DNA of 64,000 bases from Gnetum montanum (Eukaryota > Streptophyta > Gnetopsida > Gnetales > Gnetaceae). Position numbers and translations under genes: made by a program. Shown here in pieces: positions 57,475-64,000 of the stretch. Each line of letters begins with the position of its first letter. Within the stretch, counting starts at the first letter, position 1. The notes under the pieces were generated by a model. That model had not been told where the DNA came from and ran no database searches. It saw nothing but the letters and a program-made list of their open reading frames with translations. The stretch spans positions 1 through 64,000 of the forward strand of contig MNCI01007854.1 of the NCBI GenBank assembly GCA_015680685.1. Direction: 5' to 3'.

Positions 57475-57690
57475 CAAGTTTGTAGTGGCCCGCAACGGCC
57501 TTAAACTAGTAGCCAATTTACGCACGTTCGCAATGGCCCGCAATGGCCTTAAACTAGCAGCTTATTTACGCAAATTCATACGCTGGCCCACAATGGCCTT
57601 AAACTAGTTATCCGGAGTTATCGACAAACACCATTTACGCTTTCTTTACTTTACGCTTCCGGCCCACAATGGCCCTAAAACTAGGAATTA
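57475..57690 (+). repeat. Array A: tandem units with GGCC inverted repeats
   Basis: Four units at 57487, 57535, 57585 and 57661. Each contains GGCC, six bases (CGCAAC, CGCAAT or CACAAT), GGCC, then TTAAACTAG or CTAAAACTAG. The GGCC arms can pair. Units are separated by TTTACGC-rich sequence. Located between protease and the antisense gene. Confidence 0.88.
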
Positions 57691-57866
57691 CGTGCTATCA
57701 TTTTACTCAGTCGAACTTTTCAATAGTTATACGCATACTCCATAGATGAAAAAAAACATGTGTAATTAAATATCCAACGCATCCACTAGGTTTTATAACA
57801 TTTTTCTCTAGTCATTCGCATCATAACATTACACTTAACCCTAACAAAATTTTGCGTAAATCCTAA
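57691..57866. other. Spacer after array A
   Basis: Short AT-rich non-coding stretch downstream of the antisense stop codon (on the minus strand this is the 3' flank). No clear poly(A) signal could be assigned. Confidence 0.4.
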
Positions 57867-60800
57867 TTACGCATTCCCCCTATTGCCACTATCGCCCGTA
57901 TCTCTCAACTCTGAATTCAGCCCTAAAAGGTCATCCTCCAGTGGGCCCTCGATTACAGGAAATATCCCTTCATGAAAGATTGCCTCTTCACGAGGCTCTT
58001 GCTCTGATCCTGGCTCCACAAGAAGACGTTCTCCATCGTTTCGTTCCACCTCTGCTTCCACTGCTTCCTCTCCCAGCCCTTCCGCCGGCGTACTCTCTCT
58101 ACCTTCTTCTGGTACCTGAAACTGAATAACACCAAAGTTAGAATAAATGATGCTAGCCAGAGAAAATTTGCCAACTAAGCCATGCGTAAACTTACTCGCG
58201 ACGGCCCGGCTTCTGCAGCAAAGGGAAGCTTGTCCAAACCAGCTCATAAACACCGCATGATCTCGTCCTCTGTCAGGTCTGGCCACACATCTTCGCCCGA
58301 AGCTGCCCCAACTTTCACCTTCCCTTTTTCCACGCTACTCCAGGAGGGCAAATCTGGGAAGAAAGCAGGGATCGAAGCCTAGTTCCCAGGGAAAACCACT
58401 GCTCTCTCTGGGGACGCAGTTACGGTCACCTGCTCTTCGAACTTCTTGAACGCTTCGGATGCTCCAATGGTGTCCACAAAAACCTCTAGGGATCGAGCTT
58501 TAACGGCAGCTTCACAGTAACGCTGTCTATAAACAGCGCTTTTCCTTTTATATACATGCTTGTGGTCTTTCTCCGTCTTCCCCCATTCCTGTATGCTGGC
58601 GCAGTAGTCCCTCCAGTCTCGACTTTTCTGGGCTAGCAGTTCGATTTGCATCCTCTGCTCTATTAACGCCCGGCTGGTCTGTACGTTGTTCTTGATCGTT
58701 GTCCAATAACGAGAGTGATCAATTATAGTGGTACGCCAGTCTTCATCCCCCATCATACGCACCTCTAGGAACTCGTACCGCGCCCTCAAATCCTCGACCT
58801 CCTTTGTCAAGGATTCAATCTTCCCCTCCGATCGCTACAACTTCTTCCATAAGTTTTCATTCATGTTTCTACTTTCCCACGCGGAGCGTGTCGAGCGTAA
58901 TGCATATTTACGCATTTCTTCATAAATTTGACATGGCACGACTGCCCCATCAGGTGAGGGCTCCGTTGTGTCCAGATCAATGGGCTCCGCAGGATCCCAT
59001 CGGAGGTGCGCTCCTGACAGAAACACACGCATCAATATGGATGCCACATTATCAAGACATTATGCCATAACTTCATTAATCTACCAGTGCTAGGTTCAAT
59101 GCTTTCCAGACGCTCGATCATGTCGCTGACGACGCCTTCCATGAAGGTAAATTTATCAAGGAAGTCTTTCCACATTTTGTTGACAGCAGCAGACGTTGGG
59201 ACATCTTTTTCCCCTGTCACGTAACTTGGTTAGACATTCCCTCCATTAACATATTTTCCAAAACATGCTAACGTACTCATTACCTCTTCTGGCAACAGTG
59301 GCGATTTCATCATCTTCCTTGTTTATTGCCTTTTTACGCACTGGAGTCTGTGTGTCACTGGCTCCAGTAGCTGGGGCCTCCTCATGCACTCCAGTTTGTA
59401 TGCAGCTTCCGCTAACAGCTGGGGCCACCTCCCGCACTAGAACCTCCATGCGGCTCGTATTAACACCTGAGGCCTCTTCTTCCAAAATTAAGGCCCCCTC
59501 CCCATGGCTTAGTACCATCGCCCCCGTCTCAGGGGTCAATTGCACTGACCTTTTTGTTGTTACACCATATGTTAGCATATAGTTCCAAATCATCTGAGTA
59601 AAGCCTTGCGTATACAAACCTTTCACACTTACCAGGCATAGGCTTATTCCGCTACACCTTGATCCCAATAGAATGGCTTGCATCGCCCCCAGGGGCCTTA
59701 GCTAGGCGGAGCCTCTTCCGCCGAGCTGCCGATTCCACGATTTCCTCCACTAGACATTTTCCCCGCGAGGCATCGCCGATGTAGGTAGGCATTATCCCGC
59801 CTACGCTGTCGAGGCCTCGTGCTCGAGGCACCGCCAAACCTTTAGTCGTTACAAACAACGACTCCCCAATCCCCTCCGACGGGTCCTGCCCACGGGTAGT
59901 GCTGAGAATGTGGGCAATCCAGGGTTTGGATAACTGGTCTCGGTCTTGTTGTACCCAGACCCCATTCCTCTGAACGATTAGAAACTTAGCAAACCGCCGG
60001 AGGCAAGCTATGAAAAAGGCATGATGCACATTGAAACGAGACTCAAGCTTCTCCTGAAGCTTGACCATTTCACTGCGCAGCCCCTTGGTAAGATGGCTTG
60101 CCCAATCAAATCGGGCTCCCTCCTCCAGGACCTCTTGCATGATACGGGTCTATTCTACTGAAAAGAACCTTCCCTGTGAGAGGGTTTTGGGGAAGGTCCG
60201 GGCTCGAAAAAGGGGGTAAAGTGTCTTGGCGGCCTCATTCTCGAATTTATCGCAAGGGAACCCCTTGGTATCCTTAAGGAGTCTCACCCACTCCTACAGA
60301 AGCTCCTCCATTCTGGTTCTCCTCGTGGTCTTCACTTTCACGGGAAGGCCACTCGAGGGGATGCCAAACAAGTCCAAGAAAAGTTGAGCGTCAATGTCAA
60401 AATTTATGCGCATATTATGCACACACGTGATGAAACGATCCGCCTTCTCGCTGAAGGAGTTGACCAGGCCTATCATTTCGCTGACGGGGATGTCAGGGGT
60501 CATGGCCAAAAACAAGTGCATCAGCCCTGCGGCCTGGATCTTACTAGTCACCGTGACTGGGGCAGTCGAATGGCCGAGCCAACGCTGTGCCTCCTTGATA
60601 TTCCCGTAGCGAAAGAGAACATCCCTCACCTCGCGGTCGGAAATTGTGAGGGTAATCTCCCAGGATTCCCTAACTGAAAGGCATAAAATGCAAGATAAAA
60701 AAGAAACACCATTGTATAACGTCCATGACTGATAACTACACCCATAACTTTAGAAAACACAGCGGCCTTACCGGGGCCAAACGGTAATGGAAATGGCGAG

Positions 60801-61451
60801 AGTTCTCTCTCCACATCCTCGACGATGAGAGGCGAATCCAAGGTCTAGTCCTCGTGTAGCCATCCAAGTTCCTGACAAGTCTTAAAAGGGCACTCGTAAT
60901 GGGTGTGATACTCATGCATCTCATGGCCAATTTGCTCGATAACACCGACACACACGTTGTTGGTTGCGGTAAACGCCGATATTACCATTTTGGCCCAGGT
61001 CAACATATCGCCATCGCCGAGTAACTGGTTGTCATGTATGAAAAACCTGTATCATACAGCGTAAAGTTTAACTTATACTTTGCACATTGACTTTTCTTAC
61101 CCTTCACATCAATGACAGACATTATAAACAGAAAAGAAAACATCAATACAGTTAGCCAAATCTGCTTACCCGCCTGCATAATACACCATGCCTTGTGGGT
61201 TCTGGAAATATGTCGACACATGACGAGCCACGAACAGTGTGTTATACATATGATAACAGTTGAAATAGGCCATGCCCTAGATCTAGTGTAAGCTCCGCAA
61301 ACCATGGGTGCTAAGCACTTGGTCCTCGGAATAACCCATCTCGATGGCTCCGTTTGTCAGGTAAACCAGAATCCCCTATGATGACCCTGCCAATAGGTGC
61401 TCCAAAATGGCACCGACAACATCCCCGGTCACATTAGACCAAATAATGATG
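57867..61451 (-). pseudogene. Antisense seven-exon gene inside element G
   Basis: Minus-strand exons: 61451-61170, 61046-60772, 60673-59633, 59544-59284, 59213-59085, 59013-58196, 58121-57867 (stop TAA). Introns of 123, 98, 88, 70, 71 and 74 bp begin GT (GTAAG three times, also GTAAT, GTAGA and GTAAG) and end CAG, and all codon phases match across the joints. About 1,020 codons. Exon 1 has GYSEDQVLSTHGLRSLH and MAYFNCYHMYNTLFVARHVS; exon 2 TWAKMVISAFTATNNVCVGV; exon 3 EITLTISDREVRDVLFRYGN and FNVHHAFFIACLRRFAKFL; exon 5 KDFLDKFTFMEGVVSDMIER; exon 6 long Arg/Glu-rich helices; exon 7 acidic. Ten in-frame stops: nine TAG and one TGA. A CAG acceptor stands before exon 1, so earlier exons are probably lost. 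No known domain recognised. It sits where RT-RNase H should be. Confidence 0.75.
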
Positions 61452-61479
61452 CTGAAGTTACGCAGAAAAAATTACAGAA

Positions 61480-62287
61480 ACTCCAGCGCCCCCTTTCGGA
61501 ACCAGATGACCACACTGAGTACTTTACGAAGTGGGTAGAAGCTATCCCTCTGCGGAAAATCACATCCCAATAGGTTTGACATTTTCTCTTGGACAACATA
61601 GTAACCAGATTTGGTCTCCCAATGACTATTGTGACCGACAATGGGCCACAGTTTAGTAGCGTGGATACCAAGTCCTTCTGTGATAACCTAGGCATTAGAA
61701 AATCTTTTTCCTCTTCCTATTACCCGTAAGCGAATGGTCAAGCTGAAGCATCCAACAAGATAATCATCAATCTGCTCAAGAAAATGCTCGACGGCAACAA
61801 GAGGCGGTGGCACGAACAGATCCTCTATGTGCTATGGGCATACCGTACTACATGTAGGACGGCTACAGATAGTACGCCCTATAGCCTGGTTTACGGATCT
61901 GAAGTGGTGTTGCCTCTCGAATTGCAAATCCCTTCTCTGAGAATGGTCCTCTCCACGGTTATAAATGAGGCTCAACACACCGAGTCTCGAATCATAGATC
62001 TGGATTCAGTCGAAGAGAAGAGGATTCAGGCTCTTGCTACGATTGAAAGATATCAGGACAAACAGCACCAGAAACACCGCCACAACCTTCAACAGCGCCC
62101 GATCAAGAAGGGAGATATTGTTCTCAAGGCTGTGCGTGAACCAGTAGGCAAGTTCGCTACGAATTGGGAAGGCCCTTTCTTGGTGGTCGATGCATATGGC
62201 AACGGAGCGTTCAAATTAGCAGACATCAATGGCAATGAATTAACAAACCCTGTAAATCACGTATACTTGAAGCGGTATTTCATCTAG
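61480..62287 (+). pseudogene. pol: Integrase, N-terminally truncated (G)
   Basis: Starts abruptly near 61480 with EYFTKWVEAIPLRKIT; zinc domain and first catalytic Asp are absent. IVTRFGLPMTIVTDNGPQFS follows with the second Asp, then ANGQAEASNKIIINLLKKML with Glu, and VLWAYRTTCRTATDSTPYSL, typical of the Tat branch. The C-terminal region is open from 61784 to the TAG at 62285-62287 (WEGPFLVVDAYGNGAFKLA, NHVYLKRYFI). Stops at the SQ-stop-V-stop-HF positions and before ANGQ. The 5' edge touches the last trace of an intron of the antisense gene, so this is a recombination joint rather than gradual decay. Confidence 0.9.
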
Positions 62288-62309
62288 CAGCATCTATGGT
62301 GTCGATAGT

Positions 62310-62790
62310 AGGTATGGCAATACTCGTCCGCTACGACGTAAAACTGGCACTGATCGTCCGCTACGACGCCACGACGTAAAACTGGCATGGATCGTCCGCT
62401 ACGACATAAAACTAGCATGCTCTACATGCGTCTGCCACGATGCTAAACTGGTAGGTCATAGCCATCCGCTATGATGCAAAATTGGTGGTCTTGTACAGGT
62501 CAGCCAAGACGGAAAACTAGCATCTTTTGCACGTGTCCGCCACGACGCTAAACCGACATAGGTAAATAGCCGTCTGCTGAGATGTAAAACCAGCTCAGAT
62601 TTGTCCCTGGGTCATGACATAAAACTGACATCCACAGCATGGTCTGCTGTGACCATAAACCAGCCTTACCACCGTCTGCTACGACGTAAAACTAGCGCCT
62701 CTCGGTCTGCCCAGACTTTAAACTAGGACCATGGTCTGCTGAGACTTAAAACCAGTAACGACAGTCTACCAAGACTTAAAACTCGGGTGT
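62310..62790 (+). repeat. Array B: about 14 hairpin-type tandem units
   Basis: Units of about 30-45 bp: a short stem, a 4-6 base loop (CGCTAC, TGCTGA, TGCC and similar), the complementary stem, then TAAAACTGGCA or a variant. Stems include CGTC/GACG (units near 62325, 62356, 62673), CATC/GATG (62463), ATGGTC/GACCAT (62639) and GTCT/AGAC (62705, 62733, 62764). Located in the 3' untranslated region, directly after integrase. Tat-lineage elements are known for variable tandem repeats in this region. Confidence 0.88.
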
Positions 62791-63837
62791 ACAGATTGTT
62801 ACCATGTCAAGCGAGCGTGATCATCCTTGTACAGCTGCACAACAGACGGGATGAGATACTGAAACGGTCCCAGTGTCGCCACCCCACCGACATCCTACTG
62901 ATTTCTCGGATACGCTAAGAGGCATCTTACTGATCCCTCGGAGATGCCGCAACCACACCCATGGTAGTGGTGGTACTTATGAGAGTTTAGCCTCGACAGT
63001 CGGAGCTTCGACGAAATCCTCGTCGGCAACGGCCTCGGGAATCCTCGCCAATCATCGCTATCGGATGCCAGCCTCGCAGATTCATCTGGCCGGTTCCTCA
63101 TGCAGCCAGTTAGCTACACTGTGTCTGATGCCATTTGGCGAAGGTATGCAGCACCGATCGTCAGGATTGGCGGCTCCGCCCGAGTGCTCCGGCCCCTTCT
63201 TTACAGCTCATGCGCTCTACCCCACATCAAATGACGTTTGTTTCAAGCACCTCGCCTCTTGTTCATGAGCAATGGTGTCCTCTGCTTTCTTTTGTGGTTG
63301 CAGATTACCTGCCTTGAAGAATCTCGTTCAAAGGTGTGCCCATCTGAGCGGTAAAGTACAACAGCGTGTTGACATGGCTACTCAAGTTTGCCTGACCACT
63401 TAACCCTGCATGTCTTACCTCGCACAATCCTATCCTTAACTCTTGTCTCCTTCATCCCCACCACCCAGTTCCCCATACGCAAAACCTACATACGCAAATA
63501 TGCACTTGCCGCACTCACGCTAGCAGAGATATTGCAGAAAGTGACGTGCAATGCTCCTTTTTGCACTCATTCCTGCTACAGTCGGTAGCAGAGAAATCTC
63601 AGGCTAATGCGCTATGCTCGTCTGAAAGCATTCCTGTTGATCGCGTATACCCTTACCATCATACTTCTCCCCGAACTTGTTTTCAGCTCCATCCCTCTAT
63701 CTCCCATACCTGCTAGCTGTGCTCTTCCATGTCGATAGGGTAACACTTGAGTCGCCATGGATGAATGTTGTTCCTGCTTCTACCGCCCCGGTGTTTCGTA
63801 TTCTTTGTCGACATCTCTCGAGTAAGCCCTCCAACCG
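62791..63837 (+). other. 3' untranslated region of G
   Basis: No credible coding frame; the ORFs of 60-131 codons here have no family features. A short local repeat of CTACTGATTTCTCGG and TTACTGATCCCTCGG occurs near 62895-62940. The rest is unassigned. Confidence 0.55.
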
Positions 63838-63855
63838 TCAACAAAGAGGGGCCAT
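63838..63855 (+). promoter_or_regulatory. Polypurine tract of G
   Basis: Sequence with AACAAAGAGGGGCCAT just before TGAAACACCG. It has the position and purine-rich make-up expected; the last bases CCAT are not purines, so the exact end is uncertain. Confidence 0.7.
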
Positions 63856-64000
63856 TGAAACACCGTGAAAATCACGAGTCGGCCTTAAGCAAAGATTCGC
63901 AATTCAAGCAAGAGCATGCATCAATTTTGTTCAAGGACAAGTTTGCGCTCTATTACGCATGGTAGCGTAATGAGTGTAACTAGCTCCAAGACAGTCAAAG
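63856..64000 (+). repeat. 3' LTR of G (first 145 bases)
   Basis: Aligns without gaps to 51857-52001 with 10 differences. The rest lies outside the window. Confidence 0.92.

Larger units (their letters stand above)
51857..64000 (+). mobile_element. G: Tat-lineage element with antisense gene replacing RT
   Basis: 5' LTR 51857-53259, primer site, gag-protease frame 53539-57279, tandem array A, a minus-strand multi-exon gene (57867-61451), a plus-strand integrase fragment (61480-62287), tandem array B, polypurine tract and the first 145 bases of the 3' LTR (63856-64000). The two LTR starts differ at 10 of 145 aligned positions by eye, 7 of them transitions. Gag Cys-His wording and the integrase core are typical of the Tat branch, in which some families (Grande, Retand) carry an antisense ORF. 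Here RT and RNase H are absent, so the element could not copy itself. Visibly richer in G and C than its surroundings. Confidence 0.88.

Noticed and set aside
53539-61451. Reassigned TAG codon or recoding as explanation of TAG at Gln positions
   Set aside because: Plants use the standard nuclear code, other stops also occur, and the neighbouring Athila-like copies show mixed stops; methyl-C decay at CAG explains it.
62310-62790. CRISPR-like look of the repeat array
   Set aside because: The repeated part is degenerate, spacing is irregular, there are no unique spacers, and the context is a plant retrotransposon.
51857-64000. Higher G+C as a sign of bacterial contamination or recent transfer
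   Set aside because: The block has LTRs, a primer site, a polypurine tract and Tat-type gag and integrase, and is inserted inside another plant element.

Overview
The window is nuclear DNA of a land plant with a large, repeat-filled genome. It contains no recognisable host gene. Apart from two AT-rich stretches (6414-8250 and 34044-34746) and the first 1.85 kb, almost every base can be assigned to LTR retrotransposons of the Ty3/gypsy superfamily. RT, RNase H and integrase motifs of the Athila type, and gag/integrase motifs of the Tat type, show that the host is a plant. The mix of old, transition-riddled copies would fit a gymnosperm, but the sequence alone does not settle this.

Layout. (1) 1851-6413 (+) is the 3' part of an Athila-like element (P1): RT fragment, integrase, long spacer, polypurine tract (PPT) and LTR. 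(2) 8251-34038 (-) is an Athila-like element (H1) of about 11.5 kb with gag, protease, RT, RNase H, integrase, an extra 3' ORF (aORF) and two LTRs, flanked by a 5-bp target duplication ATCAT. Two related but pol-less elements have inserted into it: N1 (10490-17184, duplication GTAAG) in its aORF and N2 (25990-33547, duplication GTTAC) in its 5' LTR. (3) 34747-49927 (+) is a third pol-less element (N3: LTR, gag, spacer, aORF, PPT, LTR). A pol-bearing element (P3, 38724 to about 46364) sits inside it, lacks its own 3' end and is fused to the N3 aORF. (4) The N3 3' LTR is broken at 49927 by a minus-strand P-type element (M4). M4 is in turn broken at 51856 by a GC-richer Tat-lineage element (G), which runs from 51857 past the window end.

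The Athila-like copies fall into three related groups with complementary contents: H1 has gag, pol and aORF; P-type has gag and pol but no aORF; N-type has gag and aORF but no pol. N-type copies therefore probably moved using enzymes from relatives. All coding regions are broken by stops and small indels, so they are annotated as pseudogenes.

The most unusual object is element G. After a gag-protease frame of 1,247 codons (nine in-frame stops, no frameshift), the RT and RNase H region is missing. In its place is an antisense, multi-exon gene at 57867-61451. Seven exons can be drawn, separated by six GT-AG introns of 71 to 123 bp whose phases all agree. A truncated integrase follows on the plus strand. 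The antisense gene is bracketed by two related tandem arrays whose units each carry a short inverted repeat, with stem sequences that vary together. This is the best candidate for an undescribed arrangement in the window.
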